Below, one piece after another: positions 8,474 through 16,641 of a DNA stretch of 64,000 nucleotides (position 1 is its first letter; every line of letters starts with the position of its first letter). This stretch comes from Paenibacillus ferrarius (GTDB lineage: Bacteria; Bacillota; Bacilli; Paenibacillales; NBRC-103111). The stretch lies in contig NZ_MBTG01000012.1 in assembly GCF_002027705.1 (NCBI RefSeq), positions 62,001 through 126,000 of the forward strand, read 5' to 3'. The translations under genes were made by a program, and so were the position numbers. The notes under the pieces were generated by a model. It was not told the origin of the DNA and did not search any database. It saw only the letters and a list, made by a program, of their open reading frames with translations.

Positions 8474-9034
8474 ATGACTGTCCGATGCGGTTGGGTCAAT
8501 GATGATCCATTATATGTAGATTACCATGATCATGAGTGGGGGGTGCCTGTCCATGATGATCAAAAGTTGTTCGAGATGCTTAATTTGGAAGGTGCACAAG
8601 CAGGACTGAGCTGGTATACAATTCTGAAGAAGCGTGAGGGCTACCGAGCAGCTTTCGATGAATTTGATCCGCACATCATTGTGAATTATCAGGATGAGAA
8701 GCTGAATGAGCTTCTGCAGAATCCAGGGATTGTACGCAATCGCTTGAAAATCGCGGCTGTGGTTCAGAATGCGCATTCCTTCTTGGCAGTGCAAAAAGAA
8801 TTTGGATCGTTTGATCAATACATATGGGGATTTGTCGGCGGCAAGCCATTAAACAATCATTGGGAAAGCATGAGTCAAGTACCTGCGACATCTGCGATTT
8901 CGGATGCGATGAGCAAAGACTTAAAGAAGCGTGGTTTTAAGTTTGTTGGGTCGACAATTTGCTATGCTTATATGCAAGCTGTAGGAATGGTCAATGACCA
9001 TATTCAAACTTGTATTCGATACGGCAGCGAGTAG
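8474..9034 (+). CDS. tag: DNA-3-methyladenine glycosylase I
   Basis: 186 residues. The ATG at 8474 has AGGTGAG seven bases upstream and is preferred over the GTG at 8462. The sequence is a close fit to Tag: RCGWVNDDPLYVDYHDHEWG, GAQAGLSWYTILKKRE, and the C-terminal NDHIQTC. The N-terminal Cys and His and C-terminal His and Cys are the expected structural zinc ligands. Tag removes 3-methyladenine from alkylated DNA in base excision repair. Its promoter carries two LexA boxes, so it should be induced by DNA damage. Confidence 0.94.
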   Translation: MTVRCGWVNDDPLYVDYHDHEWGVPVHDDQKLFEMLNLEGAQAGLSWYTILKKREGYRAAFDEFDPHIIVNYQDEKLNELLQNPGIVRNRLKIAAVVQNAHSFLAVQKEFGSFDQYIWGFVGGKPLNNHWESMSQVPATSAISDAMSKDLKKRGFKFVGSTICYAYMQAVGMVNDHIQTCIRYGSE

Positions 9035-9040
9035 GAAATT

Positions 9041-9090
9041 AAAGGGCTATCTGAGGCGGGGAATTATCCCCTATCGGGCAGCCCTTTTTT
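9041..9090 (+). terminator. Terminator between tag and the convergent SOS gene
   Basis: AAAGGGCT pairs with AGCCCTTT around an inner GGGG/CCCC stem, followed by six T residues. It directly follows tag. Confidence 0.85.
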
Positions 9091-9112
9091 GTATTCATTA
9101 TTTTTGAAGCAA

Positions 9113-9415
9113 TTATGCGTATTGAAGCTGTTTCTCCATAAGGTTCGTTTTAATTAAGTAAATCCGCTTACGAATATAGAAATCATAAACAGCACCGGTT
9201 AATTCTCGTGGCTTAATGCGGTTGTTCGTGTCATTGTCTATGATTATCACCGAACCGTCATCATAAAACTTGAACGTATAATCGGCGTAATGGGAATGTG
9301 CTTCATCCAACATGTCGTCAATCTGTCCGGGAAGAAGATGGTCAGTGTCACACAATGCCTTGTGGTACCAATAATCTCTCTCGATAAAGCGAAAATTGTG
9401 ACTAGTGTTCATCAT
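9113..9415 (-). CDS. Uncharacterised 100-residue protein with LexA-controlled promoter
   Basis: 100 residues from the ATG at 9415, which has GAGGAGG eight bases upstream; the longer frame from 9445 would start inside a LexA box. It is soluble, acidic in the middle (QIDDMLDEAHSHYADYTFKF) and basic and aromatic near the C-terminus (YDFYIRKRIYLIKTN). I do not recognise a family. There is no signal peptide, no membrane helix and no helix-turn-helix I can name, so it does not look like YneA. The promoter has two LexA boxes around the -10, so it is probably part of the SOS response, together with the convergent tag gene. Confidence 0.8.
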   Translation of the reverse strand: MMNTSHNFRFIERDYWYHKALCDTDHLLPGQIDDMLDEAHSHYADYTFKFYDDGSVIIIDNDTNNRIKPRELTGAVYDFYIRKRIYLIKTNLMEKQLQYA

Positions 9416-9438
9416 GTTAACAACCTCCTCATCTAATT

Positions 9439-9480
9439 GGAACATTTGTTCTTGTTTTCATTATAACAAACAAACGTTCG
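9439..9480 (-). promoter_or_regulatory. Promoter of the 100-residue gene with two LexA boxes
   Basis: Read on the minus strand: CGAACGTTTGTTTG (9480-9467, 13 of 14 consensus positions), then -10 TATAAT (9465-9460), then AGAACAAATGTTCC (9452-9439, 12 of 14). The arrangement, one box upstream and one downstream of the -10, is the same as at tag. Confidence 0.82.
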
Positions 9481-9832
9481 TATTGGAAGAGGAATCTTTG
9501 AAAAATGGGAATTATTTTCATATAAATGAGGTGATTTTATAAGAATCTTTTGCAGATTAAGTGAGGGGGGAATAAGTTTAGAGCTTTTATCCAGTTTAGT
9601 GGGATTCGGGGCGGGACTTTGATAGAGGTATTTGGTTGACTGATAATGGAGTTTGAGGGTTGGGTCTTCTGTTAACAGAATGTTAAAGTCTGTGGAATGG
9701 ACTTTGGTTAGCTTATGATGAGGACCTGTTGGTGGGCCTTCGGTTAACGGAATATGAAACCCTATGTGGATGGTATGTTAGTTCCCGGAATAAGGGTGCT
9801 TGAGAGCAAGGTACTCGGTTTTTCGAACAAAA
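9481..9832. other. Intergenic stretch without recognised gene
   Basis: No convincing coding sequence. Two similar segments with an embedded GTTAAC palindrome, TTCTGTTAACAGAAT near 9668 and TTCGGTTAACGGAAT near 9740, are the only structure seen. Repeat family R1 begins directly after. Confidence 0.5.
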
Positions 9833-10121
9833 GCCTGCAAAAATGCAGGTATTTTCTGTTGAAACGTACAAAAATTAGGATATTCCTGCAATTATGCAGG
9901 CTTTTTAAGGTATTTGATCCGAAAAGCCAGAAAAGGCCTCAAAAAGATGCATAATTGCAGGAATTTAGCGATAAAGTGTCCTTCGAGCTAAAAAAGATGC
10001 ATAATCGCAGGAATTTATCCGCTATGGGGTCATTCGAGCTCAAAGGAAGCATAGTCGTAGGAGTTTAGGTGGTAAAGAGTCTTTCGAGCTCGAAGAATCA
10101 TTAGTCGCAGGAGTTTAATGT
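9833..10121. repeat. R1 repeat, locus A (50-bp tandem units plus hairpins)
   Basis: Starts with two CCTGC...GCAGG hairpin motifs (near 9834 and 9888), then four copies of a unit whose core is GATGCATAATCGCAGGAATT, beginning at 9946, 9996, 10046 and about 10096, an almost exact 50-bp period. The last two copies are more diverged. Related units occur at 20.5, 36.5 and 61.3 kb. It is non-coding. Confidence 0.85.
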
Positions 10122-10336
10122 TTAAGTGCCTTTCGACTAATTGAGCCACAGTGGCTTGCTGTAAGACTTAGCCAGTCGAGGATCCAGCCGCTTCCTTTCG
10201 CGACCCAACGAGCTGGCACAATACAATTAGTGGACGAGTAAATTATATTGTATATACAAAGCTGATGCGCTTCGGCAGGGTATTTCGCGTAAACGCAGCT
10301 TGGTTAGGGAACTAAGCTCACGAATAAGTTAAACTA

Positions 10337-10367
10337 AAGAAGCTAAACTCCTCGAGTTTAGCTTCTT
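10337..10367 (-). terminator. Terminator overlapping the bdr stop codon
   Basis: A perfect 14-pair stem (10337-10350 with 10354-10367) with a three-base loop. The TAA stop of bdr lies inside the first arm as read on the minus strand, so the last codons are part of the hairpin. The T run behind it is short. Confidence 0.8.
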
Positions 10368-11353
10368 GTCGGACGGCCGCTTATTGCTGAGCGTATGTGT
10401 TTCGTTATCGCGAGTCCGTGCAAACGACCCGATTCAATGAAGATTTCATTGGCATCATATTTGGATGAAGCGACAACACCCGCAACATATAAACCGGGAA
10501 TGTTGGTTTCCATGGTTTCGGGATCAACGAGCGGAGCGTTGGTTTCTTCATGAAAAGTTACCCCGATGGAAGTCAGAAGATGACGATCCGGTCTGAAGCC
10601 GGTGAGTGCCAGAACGAAGTCGTTGTCCAACGTGACATGTTCGGATTCTTTGCGTACAAGAACGGTATGTTCTTCAATACGCTCAACTTGGGAATTAAAC
10701 CACATGCGAATGCGTCCTTTGTTGACCATACTTTCAAAAATGGGGCGAACCCACGGTTTGATATTGGCTGAGAAATGGGGGCCGCGATAGATGACGGTTA
10801 CCTCCGCACCCACTCGTATCAAATCCATTGCGGCGTCGACGGCGGAATTGTTGCCACCGATGATTGCTACTTTGGTTCCCGTATACGGGTGCGCTTCTTT
10901 ATAGTAATGAGTCGTTTTCGGCGAATCTTCACCGGGGATACCGAGTAAATTAGGGTGATCGAAGTAGCCGGTAGCTACGATGACATGCTGGGCAGTGTAC
11001 GATTTTTTTTGGCCAAATGGATTCGTTGTCTGTACGTGAAATCCTGCGTCCAGCTTTTCAATGGAAATAACTTCCTCATAAGACTGGATGCGCAGCTGTT
11101 CTCTGCGTGCGACTTCTCTGTAATAGACCAATGCTTCTTGACGATACGGTTTTTCATGAGGGGTTGTAAAAGGATAGCCGCCAATTTCTAGCAGTTCAGG
11201 GGTGCTGAAGAATTGCAAATAGGTAGGATATAAATAAATGGCATTGACGATACTGCTTTTTTCTATAACTAAAGGTGACAGACCTTCTCGCTGCAAAGCA
11301 ACAGCGGCGGACAACCCGCAAGGTCCAGCTCCAATGATAATGACATGTTCCAC
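10358..11353 (-). CDS. bdr: Bacillithiol disulfide reductase (YpdA family)
   Basis: 331 residues with the FAD-binding IIGAGPCGLSAA at the N-terminus and the NADPH-binding VAIIGGNNSAVDAA in the middle, and the characteristic YPTYLQFFSTPELLEIGGYPF segment split across this family's substrate pocket. YpdA/Bdr is an NADPH-dependent flavoprotein that reduces bacillithiol disulfide, the low-molecular-weight thiol system of Bacillales. There is no CxxC pair, as expected for YpdA and unlike thioredoxin reductase. It is monocistronic. Confidence 0.9.
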   Translation of the reverse strand: MEHVIIIGAGPCGLSAAVALQREGLSPLVIEKSSIVNAIYLYPTYLQFFSTPELLEIGGYPFTTPHEKPYRQEALVYYREVARREQLRIQSYEEVISIEKLDAGFHVQTTNPFGQKKSYTAQHVIVATGYFDHPNLLGIPGEDSPKTTHYYKEAHPYTGTKVAIIGGNNSAVDAAMDLIRVGAEVTVIYRGPHFSANIKPWVRPIFESMVNKGRIRMWFNSQVERIEEHTVLVRKESEHVTLDNDFVLALTGFRPDRHLLTSIGVTFHEETNAPLVDPETMETNIPGLYVAGVVASSKYDANEIFIESGRLHGLAITKHIRSAISGRPTRS

Positions 11354-11434
11354 GTAATAGCCTCCTTGATAACGGAATTCTCATTCCATAGTAGCGCAAG
11401 CAGGGGAGGTTGCCAAGTTAGTCGGCAAAAAGAG

Positions 11435-11483
11435 AAGCAGAAAACCTCTCCATACGTTCAGACGTTGGAGAAATTTTCTGCTC
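11435..11483 (-). terminator. Terminator of the small hydrophilic gene
   Basis: AGCAGAAAA pairs with TTTTCTGCT, with an inner CTCTCCA/TGGAGA stem. On the minus strand it is followed by CTCTTTTT. It lies just behind the 58-residue gene. Confidence 0.8.
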
Positions 11484-11500
11484 TCAGGAAACAGACACCG

Positions 11501-11677
11501 TTACTTTTGGTTCAGTTGGTTCTCTTCGTTCGCTTCGCTAATATCGTCTTTGGCGAGATTGATGGTTGTTAGGCTAGGCGCATTTTCCAAAGTGTCGTTC
11601 ACGAAGGCTAAATCTTGATTTTTGGCGTTCGTATTGGTGGTTCCTGTGTAATTGCCGGCATGCTTGTTGTTTTCCAT
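11501..11677 (-). CDS. Small hydrophilic hypothetical protein
   Basis: 58 residues, very rich in Asn, Thr and acidic residues (ENNKHAGNYTGTTNTNAKN...), with no hydrophobic core, so probably disordered. The ATG at 11677 has AAAGGA eight bases upstream and is preferred over the ATG at 11686. Its composition recalls small acid-soluble or other spore-associated small proteins, but I recognise no family. Its own terminator supports it as a real gene. Confidence 0.6.
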   Translation of the reverse strand: MENNKHAGNYTGTTNTNAKNQDLAFVNDTLENAPSLTTINLAKDDISEANEENQLNQK

Positions 11678-11805
11678 TGAAGTCATCCTTTCACAAACAG
11701 TTTAAGGTTCAGCCTTAACGTTTACACATGTTAGTGATTTTATGCTCCAATCAATGACAAAATCCGCTATAATAGAGGCAGATCGTTCAAAAAGGAGTAG
11801 AGATT

Positions 11806-12105
11806 ATGAGTATTCAGCATATGGTTATTTTTAATTTACATGCAGGTAAAGATACAGACGAGGCGCAAAATTTCCTGAGCAGCAGTGCAGAAGAATTGGC
11901 CGGTATTCCCGGTGTTGAGCAGTTTCAGGTTTTGCGGCAAGTAAGCGTGAAGAACGATTATGACTATGGATTCTCAATGGTGTTTGCGGATCAAGCTGTG
12001 TATGATGCTTATAATAGCCATCCGGTACATACTCGCTATGTCGCAGAACGTTGGATGAAGGAAGTTAGCCGGTTTCAAGAAATTGATTTTACTGTTATGG
12101 CATAA
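11806..12105 (+). CDS. Dabb (stress-responsive A/B barrel) family protein
   Basis: 99 residues with the dimeric alpha/beta-barrel signature: MVIFNLHAG at the start, a central GIPGVEQFQVL, DYGFSMVFADQAVYDAYNSHPVH, and a C-terminal hydrophobic strand. The ribosome binding site AAAGGAG precedes the ATG. Family members include stress-induced proteins and small cyclases; the function here is not predictable. The Nudix gene follows 29 bases later, probably in the same transcript. Confidence 0.87.
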   Translation: MSIQHMVIFNLHAGKDTDEAQNFLSSSAEELAGIPGVEQFQVLRQVSVKNDYDYGFSMVFADQAVYDAYNSHPVHTRYVAERWMKEVSRFQEIDFTVMA

Positions 12106-12134
12106 CAAAGATCGAGGGGAGTGTTGAACGTATT

Positions 12135-12773
12135 TTGACGAAGACGGAAGAGATATTTGATATTTATGATGAAAAAATGAATTGGTTGGGTGTAGCGCCA
12201 CGCTCAGAAGTCCATGCCAAAGGGCTTTGGCACCAAACTTTTCAATGTTGGATTGTTACTTATGAAAGAGGCGAGCCAGAACTGCTGCTTCAGTTAAGAC
12301 ATCCGGAAAAGGACCTGTTCCCCAACCTGTTGGATATTTCGTGCGCAGGCCATCTTGCAGCCGGTGAAACGACGGAAGAAGGAGCGCGAGAGCTGGAGGA
12401 AGAGCTTGGCTTGAAGGTGGCGTTTAATCAATTATTGCCTTGTGGAATGTTTGCGGAAGAGGATTTGATCTCGGAGAAGTTGATTGATCGTGAGTTCTGT
12501 CATATGTTTTTGTACCGCTGTGATCAATTACTTAGTGCTTATACGTTGCAGGCGGATGAAGTTAGCGGTATATTTGCTGTAAGTGCTGCCCATCTAGAGC
12601 AATTGATCCGACATGAGACGAATCAGTTGACGGCCAGAGGTTATCTTTTGGATACGGATGGTCAAAAAATCGAGAAAAACCTGCCTATAGGCTTGATGGA
12701 TATGGTTCCGCATCCTGCGGCTTACTTTGAATTTCTCTTTGGCAAGTTGAGGGAATACGGGCTTATGGCATGA
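12135..12773 (+). CDS. Nudix hydrolase, isopentenyl-diphosphate-isomerase-like
   Basis: 212 residues from a TTG at 12135 with GAGGGGAG about 13 bases upstream; no better start is in frame. The N-terminus FDIYDEKMNWLGVAPRSEVHAKGLWHQTF is typical of the IDI-like Nudix branch. The Nudix box, GHLAAGETTEEGARELEEELGL split across the loop-helix, is one residue shorter than the canonical 23-residue box but keeps the REXXEE metal ligands (here RELEEE). The substrate is unknown. Confidence 0.86.
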   Translation: MTKTEEIFDIYDEKMNWLGVAPRSEVHAKGLWHQTFQCWIVTYERGEPELLLQLRHPEKDLFPNLLDISCAGHLAAGETTEEGARELEEELGLKVAFNQLLPCGMFAEEDLISEKLIDREFCHMFLYRCDQLLSAYTLQADEVSGIFAVSAAHLEQLIRHETNQLTARGYLLDTDGQKIEKNLPIGLMDMVPHPAAYFEFLFGKLREYGLMA

Positions 12774-12775
12774 AA

Positions 12776-12810
12776 AAGAACCGAGGCAGGGAGCCTGCTC
12801 GGTTCTTCTT
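12776..12810 (+). terminator. Terminator after the Nudix gene
   Basis: AAGAACCGAGGCAGG pairs with CCTGCTCGGTTCTT around a GAG loop with one bulged base, followed by CTT. Shared with the convergent small membrane protein gene. Confidence 0.85.
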
Positions 12811-12825
12811 GCGTCTGGGAACGGA

Positions 12826-12990
12826 CTAAACAAAATACTTAGTCGCTATGTAGGAATAACCGACGTAGCACGCAACGGAAAGTGCGATACAGACAATACC
12901 CAGTGCTGTTTTGCGCTTAAAAAGAAGCAGGAATCCAGCACTAAAAGCCGATCCCATAATTAACATTGAAATAAAAGTTAAAACACCCAT
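12826..12990 (-). CDS. Small two-helix membrane protein
   Basis: 54 residues encoding two hydrophobic helices (about 2-24 and 29-48) joined by a short basic loop KRKTA. AAGGAG lies eleven bases upstream of the ATG at 12990. It follows the DUF2533 gene in the same direction 15 bases later, so they are likely an operon. No family recognised. Confidence 0.7.
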   Translation of the reverse strand: MGVLTFISMLIMGSAFSAGFLLLFKRKTALGIVCIALSVACYVGYSYIATKYFV

Positions 12991-13005
12991 TTGCGTCGTA
13001 TCTCC

Positions 13006-13260
13006 TTACCCTTTGTTTACGTAATCGTGCACCATATCTTTAGTTACATAAGAACGGAGCGGAGAAATACCTTCTTTGGCATGGGCGATGATGTGAGCTG
13101 TTATGGCGTTGATGGTATCAACGGTAAACGGAAGCCCGCGTTTGCACAGGTCAACTGCCTCGTCAATGGCTTGCTCGCGCTGTGCATCCAGCTCAGAAAA
13201 GCGCACGAGATGCAGATGTTGAGCATTCGAATGTTTAGATATCGCTTCATGTACGTTCAT
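13006..13260 (-). CDS. DUF2533 (YpbS-like) family protein
   Basis: 84 residues starting MNVHEAISKHSNAQHLHLVRF. The ATG at 13260 has AAAGGAGAT seven bases upstream, so it is preferred over the longer frame from 13293. It is helical and charged, with RFSELDAQREQAIDEAVDLC typical of the small Bacillales family DUF2533 (YpbS). Function unknown. It is followed by the small membrane protein gene. Confidence 0.72.
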   Translation of the reverse strand: MNVHEAISKHSNAQHLHLVRFSELDAQREQAIDEAVDLCKRGLPFTVDTINAITAHIIAHAKEGISPLRSYVTKDMVHDYVNKG

Positions 13261-13401
13261 CTTAAAGATCTCCTTTAGTGACCAGATTCTCATTCAGTAT
13301 ACACGATTGAGAGCCTGAGTAACAGTTGTGATGCGATGAAAAGCTAAGAAATAGACAAGCTAATTCGATATAAAAAGACTTATAAGCTCGGAGTGAAATA
13401 A

Positions 13402-15888
13402 ATGAATAGGCTGCCTATTGAGTCTGTACTTCCGCAATTATTAGAAGTTTTGAGCTTGCAGCCATGTGCGGTACTCGTTGCTCAGCCAGGTGCAGGGAAA
13501 ACAACGCAAGTTCCGCTTGCGATCCTTAAGGCAGCTTGGCTGCAGGATCAGAAAATCCTCATGCTGGAGCCGAGAAGATTGGCAGCTCGTGCTGCAGCCA
13601 GATACATGTCCAAGCTTCTGGGGGAAGAGGTGGGGAACACCGTTGGGTACCGGGTGAAAAATGATACGCGTGTTGGACCTAACACCCGTATTGAAGTGAT
13701 CACCGAGGGTGTCCTGACACGGATGCTTCAAAGCGATCCTGCTCTGGAAGGGGTAGGTATCGTTATTTTTGATGAGTTTCATGAACGGAATTTACATGGA
13801 GATATCGGGCTGGCATTGAGCAGGCAGACACAATCTCTTCTGCGAGAGGATCTGCGTATTCTGATTATGTCGGCGACGATCGAGGCTGAACCTGTTGCGG
13901 CTATGCTGGATAATGCTCCCATTATCCAGAGTGAAGGTCGAGTTTTTCCTGTGAGTACCCATTATTTGACGAGCAAATGGAGTGGTCGGCTGGAAGTGCC
14001 TGTCGTAAAGAGCATTCAGCAGGCTTTGCAAGAAAACGAAGGGAATATTCTTGTATTCCTACCCGGAGCAGCTGAAATTCATCGTGTAGCAAGTCAGCTT
14101 GCCGCTTTAAAATGGGGAAAAGAGATCGAAATAGCCCTGTTATACGGCAATCTCTCTCAAGAAGCGCAGGATCGAGCACTTTCGGCAAGCGATGAAGGCT
14201 GCCGTAAGGTTGTGCTCGCGACCTCTATTGCCGAGACGAGCTTGACTGTCGAAGGGATTACGGTCGTTATTGACAGCGGCCTGATGCGCGTTCCGCGGTT
14301 CTCGCCGCGCACCGGCATGACCCGTCTGACGACGGTGCCGGTTTCGGTGGCCTCTGCCGATCAACGCAGAGGCCGGGCAGGCCGTCTCGGGCCAGGCGTG
14401 TGCTACCGCCTCTGGACCGAGACCGAGCAGCGGCAGCTCCCGCCAAGCAGCACGCCAGAGATCCGCGAAGCGGATCTGGCGCCGCTTGCGCTGGAGCTGG
14501 CCGCCTGGGGCGTGCCAGACCCCGCTGCGCTGGTCTGGCTGGACCCGCCGCCTGCTGCTGCTTACCAGCAGGCGCGGGATCTGCTCGTGCAGCTTGGCGC
14601 GCTGCACGAGAACGGAGGCCTAACGCCGCACGGCAAGCGCCTGGCGTCGTTAGGCCTGCACCCGAGGCTTGCGCACATGGTGCTGCAAGCCATCCCGCTT
14701 GAGCTCGGCACGCTGGCGTGCGAGCTCGCGGTCATGCTCGGCGAGCGCGATTTCATGCGCGCTGCGGCCGAGCGAGATGCGGATGTACGCACCCGCATCG
14801 AAGTGCTCTGGCGCGCTGCGCAGGGCGAGCAGCGCGCAGACGTTGACTTTGGCTTATGCCGGCGCATCGCGGCGGAAGCCAAAGTGCTCATGCAGGCGCT
14901 CGGCATCAGCCCGAGCGCTCAGCGGGCCTCGGCGAGCGGGATGCTGCTCGCCTTCGCTTATCCCGATCGCATCGCACAGCGGCGATCGACGGGCAAGTTC
15001 TTGCTCAGCAGCGGGCGTGGCGCTGCACTGCCTGACCTTCAGCCAATATCGGCTGAGCGGTACCTTGTTGCCGCGGAGCTGGACGACAACGGCGCCGAGA
15101 GCCGGATTTATTTGGCGGCTCCGATCCAGGAAGATGAGCTGCTTGACCTATTTGCGGATCGCTTGCAGCAAGAACAAGAGGTGCTCTGGGATCATGCAAT
15201 GGGGACGGTAAGAGCAAAACAGCGCTTGCGATTGGGAGCGATCATTATGAAAGAAAGCCAATTGCAGGAGCCTAATCCTGAATTGGTTGTACAAGCATGG
15301 ATTTCTGGAATTCAGGCTGAATCCCTAGAGCTGCTCCCCTGGACGCGGAGTGCGCGTCAACTGCAAGAACGAGTGAACTTTTTGCATCGATTTGATGACC
15401 AATGGCCGGATATGCGTGAAGAGACATTGCTGGCTGGCGCGGCAGAGTGGCTGGGTCCCCACCTGTATGGACTCAAAAGCAAAGGTGCGCTGGGTCGTCT
15501 GAACTTGACAAGTATATTAGAAGAAATGCTAACATGGGAGCAGCGTAGATGGTTGGAAGAGTGGGCGCCAACACACATTCAGGTCCCTAGCGGATCGCGT
15601 ATCCCCGTTGATTACAGCGTGAGCGAGGCGCCTTCTATCGCGGTTCGTTTGCAAGAAATGTTTGGGCTTGCAGACACGCCGCGGATTGCCAAGGGCAGGG
15701 TAGCTGTAACCGTGCATTTATTGTCGCCCGCACAACGTCCTGTGCAGGTTACCAAGGATTTGGCGAGCTTTTGGCGAGAAGCGTATTTCGAGGTCAAAAA
15801 AGACCTCAAAGGCCGTTATCCCAAACATTACTGGCCGGATGATCCGATGGCAGCCATGCCCACGAACCGCGCTAAACCGCGTTCCTAG
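13402..15888 (+). CDS. hrpB: ATP-dependent helicase HrpB
   Basis: 828 residues. DExH helicase motifs in order: motif I AQPGAGKTT, Ia EPRRLAARAAA, motif II DEFHERN, motif III MSATI, motif V TSIAETSLT, motif VI QRRGRAGR. The helicase-associated domain and the HrpB-specific C-terminus follow (FWREAYFEVKKDLKGRYPKHYWPDDP). HrpB-type helicases are DEAH-like and of unclear substrate. The part from about 14.28 to 15.1 kb is much richer in G+C than the ends of the same gene, which creates long shadow frames on both strands. Confidence 0.95.
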   Translation: MNRLPIESVLPQLLEVLSLQPCAVLVAQPGAGKTTQVPLAILKAAWLQDQKILMLEPRRLAARAAARYMSKLLGEEVGNTVGYRVKNDTRVGPNTRIEVITEGVLTRMLQSDPALEGVGIVIFDEFHERNLHGDIGLALSRQTQSLLREDLRILIMSATIEAEPVAAMLDNAPIIQSEGRVFPVSTHYLTSKWSGRLEVPVVKSIQQALQENEGNILVFLPGAAEIHRVASQLAALKWGKEIEIALLYGNLSQEAQDRALSASDEGCRKVVLATSIAETSLTVEGITVVIDSGLMRVPRFSPRTGMTRLTTVPVSVASADQRRGRAGRLGPGVCYRLWTETEQRQLPPSSTPEIREADLAPLALELAAWGVPDPAALVWLDPPPAAAYQQARDLLVQLGALHENGGLTPHGKRLASLGLHPRLAHMVLQAIPLELGTLACELAVMLGERDFMRAAAERDADVRTRIEVLWRAAQGEQRADVDFGLCRRIAAEAKVLMQALGISPSAQRASASGMLLAFAYPDRIAQRRSTGKFLLSSGRGAALPDLQPISAERYLVAAELDDNGAESRIYLAAPIQEDELLDLFADRLQQEQEVLWDHAMGTVRAKQRLRLGAIIMKESQLQEPNPELVVQAWISGIQAESLELLPWTRSARQLQERVNFLHRFDDQWPDMREETLLAGAAEWLGPHLYGLKSKGALGRLNLTSILEEMLTWEQRRWLEEWAPTHIQVPSGSRIPVDYSVSEAPSIAVRLQEMFGLADTPRIAKGRVAVTVHLLSPAQRPVQVTKDLASFWREAYFEVKKDLKGRYPKHYWPDDPMAAMPTNRAKPRS

Positions 15889-15921
15889 CCTATTTTGTAC
15901 GAGAAGGGAACTGAATCACTC

Positions 15922-16641
15922 ATGGCAAGGCACTCCGATCAGGAGGAAATCGTCATCTATATATCAGCTGGTTTTGCAACGGCCCCTTATTTTCTGGATG
16001 CGTTTGGTGCGGCGATGGCTGAACGTTACGCGAGTGAGGGCATCCGTGCCCGAGTCGTGATTCATTATCCTTATGGGGATTGGTCGCGTGAACGCCGGAA
16101 GCAGCTGAAGGAGATCGTCAGCGATCTTTGGAACAACGCTCACCGGAAGCCGTCTTATTACGGAGGAAAGAGCTTAACCAAGTTAATCACACAGGATTTT
16201 ATGCCAGGACAAAAGCTCCTTCTAATCGGCCATAGTGCTGGTGCGGTAGCCTCTGTGCAAGCAGCTGAAATACTGGAGAAACAAGGGATTCCACTTCTTG
16301 GCGTGATCCAAATTGGTTCTCCCAAATGTGCGATTCCTTCATTAATCAAGCACAAAGTACTTTATTTGAAGGCTGCTAATCAATTGGATCAATCCACAGA
16401 TCCTATTCCGCGACTGGGTACTTGGGGAGGCTGGGCGAAGTCCCGGATGGGGACATTCCGCTGGAATGGCCTGAAGCATGCCCCGATTCATCGCCGTACC
16501 TTGTATGTAATAGGGGGACATGCGGATTATTTTAGAGACCATAATCCATACATATGGCAGGATGCCACGAACCTGCAGACGACCGTACAAACCATTTGGC
16601 AATGGTTAAATCGAACAGAAAAGGATGATGAACATGATTGA
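15922..16641 (+). CDS. Alpha/beta hydrolase fold protein
   Basis: 239 residues from the ATG at 15922, about 12 bases behind AGAAGGGA. A nucleophile elbow LIGHSAGAVAS and a late His in VIGGHADYFRDHNPY suggest a Ser-His hydrolase. There is no signal peptide. It lies 33 bases after hrpB and overlaps the next gene by eight bases, so the three may be co-transcribed. The substrate is unknown. Confidence 0.8.
   Translation: MARHSDQEEIVIYISAGFATAPYFLDAFGAAMAERYASEGIRARVVIHYPYGDWSRERRKQLKEIVSDLWNNAHRKPSYYGGKSLTKLITQDFMPGQKLLLIGHSAGAVASVQAAEILEKQGIPLLGVIQIGSPKCAIPSLIKHKVLYLKAANQLDQSTDPIPRLGTWGGWAKSRMGTFRWNGLKHAPIHRRTLYVIGGHADYFRDHNPYIWQDATNLQTTVQTIWQWLNRTEKDDEHD

Noticed and set aside
9754-9954. 66-codon plus-strand frame at the start of R1 locus A
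   Set aside because: It runs into R1 units and has no ribosome binding site.
9833-10121. Possible CRISPR array from regularly spaced repeats
   Set aside because: The spacers between units are themselves similar, the units are diverged, and no cas genes are nearby.
14140-15217. Long open frames on both strands opposite and across hrpB (14140-14607, 14562-14906, 14669-15211)
   Set aside because: They are caused by the G+C-rich block of hrpB; their translations are low-complexity Arg/Ala/Ser text without motifs or ribosome binding sites.
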